Part shown: piece after piece, positions 35,530 to 45,525 of the stretch
How the letters are laid out: the number at the start of each line of letters is the position of its first letter
Position numbering within the stretch: position 1 is the first letter of the stretch
DNA from: Methylobacterium frigidaeris
Lineage (GTDB): Bacteria; Pseudomonadota; Alphaproteobacteria; Rhizobiales; Beijerinckiaceae
Direction of reading: 5' to 3'
Assembly (NCBI RefSeq): GCF_022179185.1
Contig: NZ_BPQJ01000006.1
Span: forward strand, 222,781-286,780
DNA length: 64,000 bases
Program-made: the position numbers and the translations under genes
The notes under the pieces: model-generated
Seen by the model: only the letters and a program-made list of their open reading frames with translations
Told to the model about the DNA's origin: nothing
The model's database searches: none

Positions 35530-35553
35530 CCCCTTTCCGGACCCGGAAAGGGG
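35530..35553. repeat. Perfect 11-bp inverted repeat downstream of the efflux operon
   Basis: CCCCTTTCCGG, two bases, then CCGGAAAGGGG. It lies 70 bp past the last gene of the minus-strand efflux operon and could terminate that transcript; it also resembles the G/C-rich palindromes seen elsewhere in the window. Confidence 0.55.
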
Positions 35554-35623
35554 AAGAGAATGGCAACGGATCAGCGCGAAGGCACCGCCCTCCGGTGCTC
35601 CCACCCACCGGAGGGCGCCCGGC

Positions 35624-36001
35624 TCAGTTGAACTTCCCGCTCGCCGCCGCGCCGTCCGGCCCGGTGATCTGCACCACGCCCTTCGGGTTCGCCCCGAGCG
35701 CCATCTCGGCCTCCCCGGTGAGCCGCGCCGCGGCGGGCGTCAGGACCACGCGGGCGGGCTTGCCGCCGACGACCAGGATCGCCGTGCCCTTGAAGCCGGC
35801 CGGGGAAACGGGCTTCTCCTTGGCGTCGTAGATCGTGACCTCGACGGTCTTGCCCTTGGTCACGAGCTCGATGTGGTAGGGCCCGGCATCGGCGATGCGG
35901 CCGCCATTGTGCCCGGCGCCCTCATGGGCGCAGGCGTGGTGCGCGCAGAGCGGCAGGGCGATCGCCAGGGCGGCGGCGGTGAGGAATCTCCGGATCAGCA
36001 T
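35624..36001 (-). CDS. Small exported protein of the metal-efflux operon
   Basis: A 125-residue protein with a signal peptide (MLIRRFLTAAALAIALPLC) and a mature N-terminus HEGAGHNGGRIADAGPYHIEL, a His-containing motif common in periplasmic metal-related proteins. The remainder forms beta-strand-like repeats (KTVEVTIYDAKEKPV, KGVVQITGPDG). It follows the RND pump by 22 bases and is the last gene of the operon. Likely a periplasmic accessory of metal efflux; no firm family name. Confidence 0.65.
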   Translation of the reverse strand: MLIRRFLTAAALAIALPLCAHHACAHEGAGHNGGRIADAGPYHIELVTKGKTVEVTIYDAKEKPVSPAGFKGTAILVVGGKPARVVLTPAAARLTGEAEMALGANPKGVVQITGPDGAAASGKFN

Positions 36002-36023
36002 CGTGTCGCTCCGAGTGGGGGGA

Positions 36024-39000
36024 TCAGTAGAGGTCGGCCGGCGCGGCGCCGGCATGGACACCGGCATGAGCACCGGCCCGGACCCCGGCTTGGGCGGTCT
36101 CCCGCGCCGCCAGGCGCTCCAGCGGGCGACGGCCGAAGCGCAGCAGCAGTACCGGCGTCAGCAGCGCGTCGAGGAGGGTGGCGCTGACGAGCCCGCCGAA
36201 GATCGTCACCGCGACCGGGTGCAGGATCTCCTTGCCGGGGCTCGCCGCATCGGTGAGGAGCGGCACCAGGGCGACGCCGGCCGAGAGCGCGGTCATCAGC
36301 ACCGGGGTCAGCCGCTCCAGGCTGGCGCGCACCACGAGGTCCGGCCCGAACGGCACGCCCTCGTGCAGCGCCAGGTTCAGGGTGTGGCTGACCTTGAGGA
36401 TGCCGTTGCGGGCCGCGATGCCGGTGAGCGTGATGAAGCCGATCATCGAGGCCACGGAGAGCGGCTGCCCGGCGAGCCACAGGGCCGCCACCGAGCCGAC
36501 GAGGGAGAGCGGCACGCTGCCGAGGATGATCAGCGCCAGTGCGCCGGAGCGGTAGCGGCTGCAGAGCAGCGCGAAGATCAGCCCGAGGGAGACGAGGGAG
36601 AGCGCCCCGATGGTGCGGCTCGCTTCCTCCTGGGCCTGGTAGGTGCCCTCCAGGCTGGCGAACACGCCCGGCGGCAGGGTCTCGGCCGCGATCGTCCGGC
36701 GGATGGCCGCGATGATGCTCGCCATGTCGGACCCGGCCGTGGTGTTCGCCATGACGACGAGGCGCCGGCGGCCGTTCTCGCGCAGGATCTGGTTCGGGCC
36801 GTCGGTCTCGCGGATATCGGCGACCTGGCGCGCCGGCACCCAGCCCGAGGGCGTCTCGATCAGGAGGTCGCTCAAGGTCGCGGTGGTGCGCTGCGCCTCG
36901 GGAAGGCGCAGCACCACCTCGAAGCGGCGATGGCCGTCGACCACCGTCGAGACGAGGCGCCCGTTGGAGAGCCGGCTGATCTGCTCGACCACCGCCGCCG
37001 GCTGCACCCCGTAGAGCGCCGCCCGCCCGTAATCGACACGGATCTCGAGCTGCGGGATCCGCACCTGCTTCTCGACCTGGAGATCGGCGAGGCCGGGAAT
37101 CGCCCGCATCCGCTCCTGCAGCGAGGCGGCCACGCGGCGCAAGGAATCCAGGTCCTCGCCGAAGATCTTGAGCGCGATCTCGGCCCGGACGCCGGACAGC
37201 ATGTGGTCGAGCCGGTGCGAGATCGGCTGGCCGACATTGACCGAGACCGGCAGCACGGCGAGGCGCCTTCGGATCTCGGCCACCAGCTCGGCTTTCGGCC
37301 GGCCGCCGCCTTTGAGCGCCACCTCGAGGTCCGACGAGTGGACGCCCTCGGCATGCTCGTCGAGCTCGGCCCGGCCGGTGCGCCGGCCGACCGCCGCCAC
37401 CTCCGGAATCTCCATCAGGAGCCGCTCGGCGATGGCGCCCACCCGGCTGCTCTCGGTGAGCGAGATGCCGGGGGTGAAGGCCATGGTGACGGTGAACGAG
37501 CCCTCGTTGAACGGCGGCAGGAAGGCCCGCGGCAGCTGCCAGGCGGCGAGCCCCGCGCCCAGGACGAGGGCAGCGACGGCACCGACCAGCAGGCGCTGGT
37601 GGCGAAAGACGACCGCCAAGGCGGCGGCGTTGGCGCGCTTGAGCCCGCGGATGAAGCGGCTCTCGTGCTCCTCCAGGCTCTTCATGCCCGGAAGCAGCCA
37701 GGACGCGAGGACCGGCGTCAGCGTGATCGAGACCACGAGGCTCGCCAGGATCGACACGATGTAGGCCTGGCCGAGGGGAGCGAAGAGCCGCCCCTCGATG
37801 CCCGACAGGGCGAAGAGCGGCACGAAGACCAGCACGATGATCGCCGTGGCGTAGACGATGCCGGAGCGCACCTCGTTCGAGGCCGAGACCACGACCTCGA
37901 AGACCGAGCGCGGGTTTCCGGCGGCCCGGTTCTCGCGCAGGCGCCGGAAGATGTTCTCGACGTCGACCACCGCGTCGTCGACGAGCTCGCCGATGGCGAT
38001 GGCGAGCCCGCCCAGCGTCATGGTGTTGATCGACAGCCCGAGCAGGTGGAACACCAGCGCCGTCGTCAGGATCGAGACGGGAATCGCCGTCAGCGAGATC
38101 AGGGTGGTGCGGACGTTCAAGAGGAACGCGAACAGCACGAGCGCCACAACGGCGATCGCCTCGACCAGGACCCGCTCGACATTGCCGATCGAGGTCTCGA
38201 TGAAGTCGGCCTGGCGGAACAGGATCTTGTCGGCGGAGATGCCGGCGGGCAGCGAGGGCGCGATATCCTTCAGCGCCGCCTCGATGTTGCGCGTCAGCGC
38301 CACGGTGTCGATGTCGGGCTGCTTCTCGACCGAGACGATCACCGCCGGCCTGCCCTGGTAGCCGCCCTCGCCGCGCTTGGCCTTGGCCGCGAAGGAGACC
38401 TCGGCCACCTGGCGCAGGCGCACCGGGGCGCTACTGGCGGCGCCGACGACGAGGTCCGCTAAGTCCTCCAGACTCATCGTGCGGGCGATGTTCCGGATCA
38501 GGTACTCGCGCGAATACTGGTCGGTGAAGCCGCCGCCGGCATTGGTGCCGAATTGCTGCAGCGCCGCGTCGAGCTGGGCGTTGGTGACCCCGAGCGCCCG
38601 CATCGCCGCCGGGTTCGGGGCGACGCGGAACTGGCGCACCTCGCCGCCGATCGGGATCACCTGCGCCACGCCCGGCACGGTGAGCAGGCGCGGGCGGAGC
38701 ACGAAATCGGCGGTCTCGCGCAGCGCCATCGGCGACAGGGTCTCGCCCGTCACGGCGATCAGCAGGATCTGGCCCATGATCGAGGAGACCGGGCCCATCT
38801 GGGGCGTCACCCCGCGGGGGAGCTGGTCCTGGACCAGGCTCAGGCGCTCGGCGACCTGCTGGCGGTTGCGGTAGATGTCGGTGCCCCAGGCGAACTCGAC
38901 ATAGACCACCGAGAGGCCGACGCCGGAGACCGAGCGCAGGCGGGTGACCCCGGGCAGGCCGTTGAGCCGGGTCTCGATCGGATAGGTCACCATCTGCTCG

Positions 39001-39182
39001 ACCTCCGGGGGCGCGTAGCCTTCGGCCTCGGTCATGATGGTGACGGTCGGGCGGTTGAGGTCGGGAAAGACGTCGACCGGGAGCCGCGTGAGGCTGAAGG
39101 CGCCGTAGAGCACCAGCACGCAGGCCAGAGCCAGCACGAGCAGGCGGTTGCGGAGCGACTGCGTGACCAGGAAGGAGAACAT
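36024..39182 (-). CDS. Heavy-metal RND efflux pump, CusA/CzcA family
   Basis: A 1052-residue inner-membrane RND transporter that exports metal ions from the periplasm or cytoplasm in exchange for protons. Twelve membrane segments surround two large periplasmic domains. The proton-relay helix reads [17 protein letters not shown], the acidic pattern of heavy-metal RND pumps. Length and N-terminus ([20 protein letters not shown]) are normal. The metal (Cu/Ag, Co/Zn/Cd or Ni) cannot be fixed from sequence. The adaptor gene lies 12 bases upstream; no TolC-like outer-membrane partner lies in the operon. Confidence 0.92.
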   Translation of the reverse strand: MFSFLVTQSLRNRLLVLALACVLVLYGAFSLTRLPVDVFPDLNRPTVTIMTEAEGYAPPEVEQMVTYPIETRLNGLPGVTRLRSVSGVGLSVVYVEFAWGTDIYRNRQQVAERLSLVQDQLPRGVTPQMGPVSSIMGQILLIAVTGETLSPMALRETADFVLRPRLLTVPGVAQVIPIGGEVRQFRVAPNPAAMRALGVTNAQLDAALQQFGTNAGGGFTDQYSREYLIRNIARTMSLEDLADLVVGAASSAPVRLRQVAEVSFAAKAKRGEGGYQGRPAVIVSVEKQPDIDTVALTRNIEAALKDIAPSLPAGISADKILFRQADFIETSIGNVERVLVEAIAVVALVLFAFLLNVRTTLISLTAIPVSILTTALVFHLLGLSINTMTLGGLAIAIGELVDDAVVDVENIFRRLRENRAAGNPRSVFEVVVSASNEVRSGIVYATAIIVLVFVPLFALSGIEGRLFAPLGQAYIVSILASLVVSITLTPVLASWLLPGMKSLEEHESRFIRGLKRANAAALAVVFRHQRLLVGAVAALVLGAGLAAWQLPRAFLPPFNEGSFTVTMAFTPGISLTESSRVGAIAERLLMEIPEVAAVGRRTGRAELDEHAEGVHSSDLEVALKGGGRPKAELVAEIRRRLAVLPVSVNVGQPISHRLDHMLSGVRAEIALKIFGEDLDSLRRVAASLQERMRAIPGLADLQVEKQVRIPQLEIRVDYGRAALYGVQPAAVVEQISRLSNGRLVSTVVDGHRRFEVVLRLPEAQRTTATLSDLLIETPSGWVPARQVADIRETDGPNQILRENGRRRLVVMANTTAGSDMASIIAAIRRTIAAETLPPGVFASLEGTYQAQEEASRTIGALSLVSLGLIFALLCSRYRSGALALIILGSVPLSLVGSVAALWLAGQPLSVASMIGFITLTGIAARNGILKVSHTLNLALHEGVPFGPDLVVRASLERLTPVLMTALSAGVALVPLLTDAASPGKEILHPVAVTIFGGLVSATLLDALLTPVLLLRFGRRPLERLAARETAQAGVRAGAHAGVHAGAAPADLY

Positions 39183-39194
39183 CGGCGGCTCTCC

Positions 39195-40946
39195 CTACCG
39201 GACCTGGTCCAGGAGCTCGGCGCCCTGGACCACCACGCGGGTGCCGGGCTTCACCCCGGCCTCGACCAGGATCCGGGTCCCGTCGAGGGGCGCGACCCGC
39301 ACGGCTTGCGCCTCGTAGCGCTCGGCGCCGGTATGGGCGTAGACCACGTCCTGGCCGTTGGCGGTGCGCACCACGCTCGCCCGCGGCAGGGCGAGACCGC
39401 GCTGCTCGGCATCGGTCGCGGCGAGCACGGTGACGAACTGGCCGACCCGCAGGCCCTCCGCGCCTGCTTGAATCGCGAACTGGACGGGGATCGCCTGGTT
39501 GCGGTCCGCGAGGCCGGCGCCCTGGTACGCAAGCGGCAGGCTGCGCCCGTCGGCGAGCCGCGCGGTGGCGTCGGCGGCCGGCGTCAGGGCATCGAAGCTC
39601 AGGGCCTCGACCCAGAGCTTCGCCGGATCGACGATCTGGAACACCATCTGGCCGGGATTCGCCATCTGGCCGGCGACCGCCGCGGCCTCGGCGATCACCC
39701 CGCCGACGGGGGCGGTCAGCACCTCGGGCTCGAGGCGGATGCGATCGAGGGCGGAGCGGCGGTCCTTGAGGCCCTTCAGCTCGTCCTGCGCCTCGTCGAG
39801 CTGCACCTGCGAGACCGCGCCGCCGGGGGCGAGCTTGAGGTAGCGGTCGACCCGGCGCTGGACGATGGCGATCTGCTGGTCGAGCTCACCCTGGCGCTGG
39901 CGCATGTCGGAGAGATCCACCCGCTGCACCGGCGGGGTGACGAGGGCGAGCACCTCGCCCGGGCGCACCCGGGTGCCGAGGCGCGGGAAGATGCCGGACG
40001 GCGGCGGCGCCAGGCGCCCGCCGACGGAGGATTGCACCACGCCGCTGGCATTCGGGTCCGGGATGATCCGGCCGGGCAGGGACACGGTGCGGCGGTAGCC
40101 GGCTTCGGCCGCGACCTGCGTGCGCAGGGAGAGCAGGCGCTGGGTGGGTTTCGGCACGAACACCGTCCCGTCGGGAAGGCGCTGGGCGAGGTCGGTGGGC
40201 GGCGGGACGAAGGCCGCCCGGCTCTCGGGATGGCTATGGTCCGCGCCCTCATGCGCGAAGGCGGTGGCGCCGAGCACCAGGGTCGCGGCCAGCACCAGCA
40301 CGGCGAGGACGGGCGCCCGGCGGCCGGCCCGCATCAGCCCCATGGTGGCGAGGCCGAGCACGAAGCCCCCGGCCGCGGCAAGACCGGCGCCCGGGTCGCG
40401 GGCGGCGAACCGCTCGGTCAGGTGCTCGGTGAGCGCATGCAGCCAGCCCTCGCCCTCGTGCTCGCCCGCATGCTCGGCCTCGGCAGGCTCGGCGGCCTTC
40501 GGCAGGGCGACCGCCAGCGGCAGCACGTCCACGTCGCTGCCGGCCGTCACCGTGACGACGAGGTCGAGGTGGTCGTCCTTCGGATCCCGCTTCGCCAGCC
40601 AGGGCGCGGGGAGGCGATAGCTGCCGTCCGGAGCGGCCTCGGCCCTGGCGGGACCGGACGGCGTCTCGACCTCGAGGGTAGCGTCGGTGATCGGTTCGCC
40701 GGTGGCGAAGCGGTCGAGATAGAGCACCAGCGCGTCGCCCCGGGGGATCGCCACCAGCTCGAAGGCGGAGGAGGAGGCCTCGCCCCGCGGCGCGATGGTC
40801 TTCGAGACCGGCGCCTGCGGAGCGCCGTGGTCGTGGCCCTCATGGGCCTGGGCAGGATCGATTGGGTTGAGGAGGAACGGCAGCACCAGCAGGGCCAGCG
40901 CCACGGCCAGCGCGCGCGGCGCGGCCGTCAACCGGAACGGGACCAT
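39195..40946 (-). CDS. RND efflux periplasmic adaptor with an extra N-terminal module
   Basis: A 583-residue protein. Residues 1-34 are a signal peptide, and the mature start AHEGHDHG is His-rich. A domain of about 115 residues follows (35-150), then an acidic His-rich stretch, a hydrophobic helix (188-205), and a second signal-like helix (211-231) that again runs into AHEGADHSHPES. The remaining part (about 245-583) is an ordinary CzcB/CusB-type adaptor with a lipoyl-like hairpin and coiled coil (LDQQIAIVQRRVDRYLKLA). The layout suggests fusion of two exported proteins. It pairs with the downstream pump. Confidence 0.85.
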   Translation of the reverse strand: MVPFRLTAAPRALAVALALLVLPFLLNPIDPAQAHEGHDHGAPQAPVSKTIAPRGEASSSAFELVAIPRGDALVLYLDRFATGEPITDATLEVETPSGPARAEAAPDGSYRLPAPWLAKRDPKDDHLDLVVTVTAGSDVDVLPLAVALPKAAEPAEAEHAGEHEGEGWLHALTEHLTERFAARDPGAGLAAAGGFVLGLATMGLMRAGRRAPVLAVLVLAATLVLGATAFAHEGADHSHPESRAAFVPPPTDLAQRLPDGTVFVPKPTQRLLSLRTQVAAEAGYRRTVSLPGRIIPDPNASGVVQSSVGGRLAPPPSGIFPRLGTRVRPGEVLALVTPPVQRVDLSDMRQRQGELDQQIAIVQRRVDRYLKLAPGGAVSQVQLDEAQDELKGLKDRRSALDRIRLEPEVLTAPVGGVIAEAAAVAGQMANPGQMVFQIVDPAKLWVEALSFDALTPAADATARLADGRSLPLAYQGAGLADRNQAIPVQFAIQAGAEGLRVGQFVTVLAATDAEQRGLALPRASVVRTANGQDVVYAHTGAERYEAQAVRVAPLDGTRILVEAGVKPGTRVVVQGAELLDQVR

Positions 40947-41033
40947 CGGGGGAGGAACCTTCGCGAACGGACGTCGTGGGGCGCCCGCGGGCGGCCACCC
41001 GTCAGGGCGGCGCGACAGCGCGGGACGCGGGCG

Positions 41034-41465
41034 TCAGGCGAAGGGTCGTGGGGGCCGGGCGGGAAAATCCGGCGCGATGCCGGAGGGCAGCGCGTCCTCG
41101 GCCGCCGCGAGGCGGCGGGCCGGCCGGAGGTTCGGGAACGCCGCCAGGACCTCCGGCAGCAGACCGGGCAAGCAGCAGGAGGCCCCCATCAGGCAGCACA
41201 GCCCGTTGCAGGGCCGGGCGGCCGGCGCGTCGTCCCAGGGCGTGGCAGTGACGCGCGGGCCCTGCGCGGCGACATGCGCCTCGGCCAGGGTCAGCGCCGT
41301 CGCGACGGGCGTCTGCACCGACGCCTCGTGATGGGCATGACCCTGATGCGCATGCCCTTGATGGGCCTGGGCCGCTGAGACCCCGACCACCGACGCGCTG
41401 ACGCACGCAGCGATCATCACGATCACCACGGCCATGAGGCGCGCAAGGGAGCGGGGGAGCGTCAT
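41034..41465 (-). CDS. Small His- and Cys-rich exported protein, probable metal-binding
   Basis: A 143-residue protein with a hydrophobic N-terminal segment and a mature start HQGHAHQGHAHHEAS. A Cys cluster CNGLCCLMGASCC near residues 85-97 and the His repeats suggest metal binding, as in CzcI-like or copper-sensing proteins. It is first in the efflux operon, 87 bp before the adaptor gene. The C-terminus (after residue 110) is Pro/Ala/Arg-rich. The metal is not known. Confidence 0.7.
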   Translation of the reverse strand: MTLPRSLARLMAVVIVMIAACVSASVVGVSAAQAHQGHAHQGHAHHEASVQTPVATALTLAEAHVAAQGPRVTATPWDDAPAARPCNGLCCLMGASCCLPGLLPEVLAAFPNLRPARRLAAAEDALPSGIAPDFPARPPRPFA

Positions 41466-41514
41466 GCCGCCAGGATAGCAGATTCCGGTGGCCTGGGAAG
41501 CGGGAGCTTGGACC

Positions 41515-42255
41515 TCAGGCCGGTCCGGGGGTCTTGTCCGGGTAGCGGCACAGATCGGGGATCGGGCAGCGCCAGCACTCCGGCTTTCTCGCCTTGCAGA
41601 CGTAGCGCCCGTGCAGGATCAGCCAGTGATGGGCGTTGAGGCGGTAGGGCTCGGGCACGATCGCCTCGAGCCCCGCCTGGACCTTGTCGGTGGTGCTGCC
41701 GGGCGCCAGCGGGATGCGGTTCGAGACCCGGAAGATGTGGGTGTCGACCGCGATGGTCGGTTCGCCGAAGGCGACGTTGAGCACCACGCTCGCGGTCTTC
41801 TTGCCGACGCCGGGCAGCACCTCCAGGTGCTCGCGGGCGCGGGGCACCTCACCGCCATGCTCCTCGATCAGGATGCGCGAGAGCGCGATGACGTTCTTGG
41901 CCTTGGTGTTGAACAGTCCGATCGTGCGGATGTGGTGCCGCACCGTCTCCTCGCCGAGCGCCAGCATCGCCGCCGGGTTGTCGGCGCGCGCGAAGAGCGG
42001 CGCGGTGGCGAGGTTGACGCTCCTGTCGGTCGCCTGGGCCGAGAGCACCACCGCGACGAGGAGCGTGTAGGGGTTGAGGTATTCGAGGTCGGAGCGCGGC
42101 TCCGGGTTGGCGGCGCTGAGCCGGGCGAAGATCTCGGCGAGCGTGGCGGCGTCGACCGGCTCCGGCGTGGTGGCGCGGGCGGTCATGGGCTTCACCAGCC
42201 CCGCCTTGACCGGTGCGGTGATTTTGTCGGGGGCAGCCTGCTTCCGGCGAGTCAT
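41515..42255 (-). CDS. nth: Endonuclease III (DNA glycosylase/AP lyase)
   Basis: A 246-residue HhH-GPD base-excision repair enzyme that removes oxidised pyrimidines and nicks abasic DNA. The helix-hairpin-helix with catalytic Lys is LPGVGKKTASVVLN, the catalytic Asp is in VDTHIFRVSNR, and the [4Fe-4S] cluster cysteines follow the spacing C-x6-C-x2-C-x5-C at the C-terminus. ATG 42255 is the likely start, giving a roughly 25-residue N-terminal extension over E. coli Nth. It is divergent from the DUF2244 gene, separated by only 20 bp. Confidence 0.95.
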   Translation of the reverse strand: MTRRKQAAPDKITAPVKAGLVKPMTARATTPEPVDAATLAEIFARLSAANPEPRSDLEYLNPYTLLVAVVLSAQATDRSVNLATAPLFARADNPAAMLALGEETVRHHIRTIGLFNTKAKNVIALSRILIEEHGGEVPRAREHLEVLPGVGKKTASVVLNVAFGEPTIAVDTHIFRVSNRIPLAPGSTTDKVQAGLEAIVPEPYRLNAHHWLILHGRYVCKARKPECWRCPIPDLCRYPDKTPGPA

Positions 42256-42275
42256 GCGCGCCTTATATTGGTCGC

Positions 42276-42812
42276 ATGGCGAGCGGCAAGGCACCGGGCG
42301 ACGCGACCGAACGGCACCCCTACGGGCGTGACCCGGACGCGATCGAGCGCCCGGTCTTCTCCGCGACCATCCGGCCGCACTGCTCGCTCTCGCGCCTCGG
42401 CTTCCGGGTCGTCATGGTGGCCTGCGGCGGCGTCGCGCTGGTGACGGGGATCGCCTTCCTGCAGATGGGGATGTGGCCGGTCACCGGCTTCTTCGGCCTC
42501 GACATCGCGGCCCTGTGGCTCGCCCTCACCCTCAACGCCCGCCGCGGCCGCTCCTTCGAGGAGGTGGTGATCAGCCAGATCGAGGTGCTGGTCGCCCGGG
42601 TCAGCCACCGCGGCGAGCGGGCGGAGTGGCGGTTCAACCCACTCTGGACCCGGCTGCACAAGGTCGAGGACGAGGAATACGGGCTCCTGTCGCTGTCCTT
42701 CGTGTCGCGCGGCCAGCGGGTGCTGGTGGCCCGCGACGCCTCGCCGGCGGAGCGGCAGAATGTGGCGGAGGGGCTGACGCAGGCCTTGGCCGAGGTGAAG
42801 AAGGGGTATTGA
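42276..42812 (+). CDS. DUF2244 family integral membrane protein
   Basis: A 178-residue protein of the DUF2244 family widespread in alphaproteobacteria, function unknown. Two membrane segments lie near residues 45-90 (VVMVACGGVALVTGIAFLQM; MWPVTGFFGLDIAALWLALTL). The cytoplasmic end carries the conserved ERAEWRFNPLWTRLHK block. It is divergent from nth, a conserved pairing in many alphaproteobacterial genomes. Confidence 0.85.
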   Translation: MASGKAPGDATERHPYGRDPDAIERPVFSATIRPHCSLSRLGFRVVMVACGGVALVTGIAFLQMGMWPVTGFFGLDIAALWLALTLNARRGRSFEEVVISQIEVLVARVSHRGERAEWRFNPLWTRLHKVEDEEYGLLSLSFVSRGQRVLVARDASPAERQNVAEGLTQALAEVKKGY

Positions 42813-42855
42813 GGGGCGCTATGCGCTCTATGCTGCGACTGCCGGGCTGTTTCTC

Positions 42856-43197
42856 ATGCTGTTCGGACCTCTCTTCGTCTGTGCGAGCGCAATTGTGTTC
42901 CATCTTGTCTTCCCGTCGCAGACAGAAGCTATGCTGCGCGAATGGGAGGCTGCTCACAGCCTGGAGATCATCGCAGCCCAGCGCTGCAACAACCCGTGGA
43001 CCCTGAAATGGGGTTGGGCTTCGCAGGCTCAAAAATTCGTACGCGTTCTGGTGAGGGACACACATACCGGCGAACGTTCGGAGATGATTTTGTGCCTGGG
43101 ACACACGATCTTCGGCCTGAAAATAAAACGGGTGCGAATCTGTGAGATTCGAACTGTCGAGGCCAGGCCTGGTCGCATTACTCGCGTGACGCCGTGA
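42856..43197 (+). CDS. Small hypothetical membrane protein
   Basis: About 113 residues with one N-terminal hydrophobic segment (MLFGPLFVCASAIVFHLV). The frame stays open upstream into LYAATAGLFL, so the true start may be earlier, perhaps coupled to the DUF2244 gene. Base composition is lower in GC than its neighbours. Its last 20 bases overlap the 3' end of the convergent helicase gene. No family recognised; reality moderately likely. Confidence 0.5.
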   Translation: MLFGPLFVCASAIVFHLVFPSQTEAMLREWEAAHSLEIIAAQRCNNPWTLKWGWASQAQKFVRVLVRDTHTGERSEMILCLGHTIFGLKIKRVRICEIRTVEARPGRITRVTP

Positions 43198-45406
43198 TTG
43201 TACTCGTCCGCGAGAGCCGCTTCCTCGCCGGCTTCCGCAACCACTCCGCCAGCTTCGTGAACCGCGGCTTCACCCCGCCCCGCACCGCGATCGCCACCGC
43301 CCGGGGCTGCGCCACCAGCACCACCAGCCGCTTGCCCCGCGTGACGCCCGTATAGAGCAGGTTGCGGGCGAGCATCGTGTAGTGCTGCAAGGCCACCGGG
43401 ATCACCACGGCAGGGTATTCCGAGCCCTGCGACTTGTGGATCGTGATCGCGTAGGCGGGGCTCAGCGCGTCGAGCTCCTCGAACGGCCAGGTCACCTCGC
43501 GCCCGTCGAAGCCCGCCGTGAGCAAGCCGTCCTCGGGCTCGACCCGCAGCACCACCCCGAGATCGCCGTTAAAGACCTCGCGGTCATAGTCGTTCTGCCC
43601 CACCATCACCCGGTCGCCCGGGGCGAAGACCCAGCCGAAGCGCTCGACCGAGACCGGCGGGTTCGGGTTCAGCACCCGCTGGAGCGCCTGGTTGAGGTGG
43701 CGACTCCCCAGGGCGCCGCGGGTCATCGGGCAGAGCACCTGCACGTCCTTGACCGGGTCGAGGCCGAAGCGGCGCGGGATGCGGTGCGTGACGATCTCGA
43801 CCAGCTTCTCGGCCCCGGCCTCGGGATCGTCGATCCGGACCACGAAGAAGTCGCCGTCCGGCGTGTCGGCGCCCTCGGGCATCCGTCCCGCATTGATCCG
43901 GTGGGCCCCCGTGACGATCCGGCTCTCGGCAGCCTGGCGAAACACCTCCGTCAGGCGTGCCACCGCGACCCGGCCGGAGGCGATCACGTCGGCGAGCACC
44001 CGGCCCGGCCCGACCGACGGGAGCTGGTCGACGTCGCCGACCAGCCAGAGGGCGGCGTGGCGCGGCAGGGCCCGGGTGAGAGCGTTCATCAGCGGCACGT
44101 CGATCATCGAGGCCTCGTCCAGCACCAGCAGGTCGCAGGACAGGGGGCTGTGCTCGTTCCTCTGGAAGCCGCCGTGGCGCGGGTCGATCTCGAGCAGGCG
44201 GTGGATGGTCTTAGCCTCGCGCCCCGTCTGCTCGCTCATCCGCTTGGCGGCGCGGCCCGTGGGGGCGGCCAGCAGCACCTCGGCCTTCGCCTCGTCCAGC
44301 ATCCGCAAGAGCGCGTCGAGGGTGCTGGTCTTGCCGACGCCGGGCCCGCCGGTCATCACCGCGACCTTGGCGTTCAGCAGCGTCGCGGCCGCCGCGGCTT
44401 GCGAGGGCGAGAGCGGCCGGCCGGTCTCGGCCTCAACCTTCGCGAGCGCGGCGCCCGCATCGATCTCGTCCCAGGGCAGGGGGGCGTCGTCGAGGGCGAT
44501 GAGCCGCTCGGCGATCGCCGCTTCCGCCGTGTGCAGGCCGCGCAGGAAGAGGTGGGGCACGTCGGCGATCGTGTCCATCACCACCGACTCGCCTCCGATC
44601 TCGTCGACCAGGGCGGTGCGGAGCAGGTTCGCCTCGACGGTCAGCAGCTCGGCCGCACGGGCGATCAGGTCCGGCACCGGCAGGGCGCAGTGCCCGTCAT
44701 CCATCGCCGCCTGGAGCGCGTAGGCGAGGCCGGCGCGCAGGCGCTCGGGTGCCGTCGGCGAGAGGCCGAGCCGGGTCGCGATGGCGTCCGCCGTCCGGAA
44801 GCCGATACCGCGCACGTCGCGGGCGAGGCGGTAGGGATCCTCCGTCATCACCGCGATCGAGTCGGTGCCGTAGGTCTTGAAGATCCGCACCGCCCGGGCC
44901 GTGCCGACGCCGTGCGCGTGCAGGAAGACCATGATCTCCCGCACCACCTTGTGCTCGGCCCAGGCCGCGGTGATCCGCGCCGCCCGGGTCGGGCCGATTC
45001 CCGAGACCTCGGTCAGGCGCTCCGGATGGGCCTCGATGACCGCGAACGTGTCGGCCCCGAAGGCCTTGACGATGCGCTTGGCCATTTCCGGCCCGATGCC
45101 GCGCATCTGGCCCGAGGCGAGGTAGCGGGCGATGCCCTCGACGCCGGTGGGCGGCGTCGCCGCCAGGGTGTCGGCGCGGAATTGCAGCCCGTGCTCGCGG
45201 TCGCTGACCCAGGCCCCCGTGGCGGTCACCCACTCGCCCGCCGCCACCGCCGGCGCGTGGCCGATCACCGCCACGAGGTCGCGGCGGCCGCGCGCCTTGA
45301 CCTTCAGGACGCAGAACCCGCTCTCGGCATTGTGGAAGGTGACGCGCTCGATCGACCCGGCGAGGGCGTCGGGCGAGCGGGAGGGCGGGGAAGCGAAGGC
45401 GGCCAT
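43178..45406 (-). CDS. recD2: RecD2-type DNA helicase (SF1B)
   Basis: A 742-residue 5'-3' helicase of the RecD2 family. An N-terminal OB-like and helix-hairpin-helix region (GIGPEMAKRIVKAFG; GIGPTRAARITAAW) precedes the motor, with Walker A TGGPGVGKTST, Walker B LVLDEASMID, and a C-terminal UvrD-like AYAITIHKSQGSEYPAVVIP block. The ATG at 45406 has AAGGG upstream; a GTG at 45412 is an unlikely alternative. No recB or recC lies nearby, consistent with RecD2 rather than RecD. Confidence 0.92.
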   Translation of the reverse strand: MAAFASPPSRSPDALAGSIERVTFHNAESGFCVLKVKARGRRDLVAVIGHAPAVAAGEWVTATGAWVSDREHGLQFRADTLAATPPTGVEGIARYLASGQMRGIGPEMAKRIVKAFGADTFAVIEAHPERLTEVSGIGPTRAARITAAWAEHKVVREIMVFLHAHGVGTARAVRIFKTYGTDSIAVMTEDPYRLARDVRGIGFRTADAIATRLGLSPTAPERLRAGLAYALQAAMDDGHCALPVPDLIARAAELLTVEANLLRTALVDEIGGESVVMDTIADVPHLFLRGLHTAEAAIAERLIALDDAPLPWDEIDAGAALAKVEAETGRPLSPSQAAAAATLLNAKVAVMTGGPGVGKTSTLDALLRMLDEAKAEVLLAAPTGRAAKRMSEQTGREAKTIHRLLEIDPRHGGFQRNEHSPLSCDLLVLDEASMIDVPLMNALTRALPRHAALWLVGDVDQLPSVGPGRVLADVIASGRVAVARLTEVFRQAAESRIVTGAHRINAGRMPEGADTPDGDFFVVRIDDPEAGAEKLVEIVTHRIPRRFGLDPVKDVQVLCPMTRGALGSRHLNQALQRVLNPNPPVSVERFGWVFAPGDRVMVGQNDYDREVFNGDLGVVLRVEPEDGLLTAGFDGREVTWPFEELDALSPAYAITIHKSQGSEYPAVVIPVALQHYTMLARNLLYTGVTRGKRLVVLVAQPRAVAIAVRGGVKPRFTKLAEWLRKPARKRLSRTSTITASRE

Positions 45407-45525
45407 CGGCACCCTTCGAGATCGGGACGGGATGGGGGAGCCGCAAGGGCGACGGTGAGGCCGCGCGTCGTCCCGTTCCGCCGGAGGGCCGGGACGCCCT
45501 CCGGCCGCGTCCTCATCCCCCGCCG

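Larger units (their letters stand above)
35138..35623. other. Gene-free region with two palindromic repeats
   Basis: No gene is supportable in 486 bases between the acyl carrier protein gene and the end of the metal-efflux operon. It contains a long inverted repeat at 35243-35381 and a hairpin at 35530-35553. The rest shows no clear feature. Confidence 0.6.

Noticed and set aside
43178..45406. Calling the helicase RecD of a RecBCD complex
   Set aside because: No recB or recC nearby, and the long N-terminal helix-hairpin-helix region fits RecD2.
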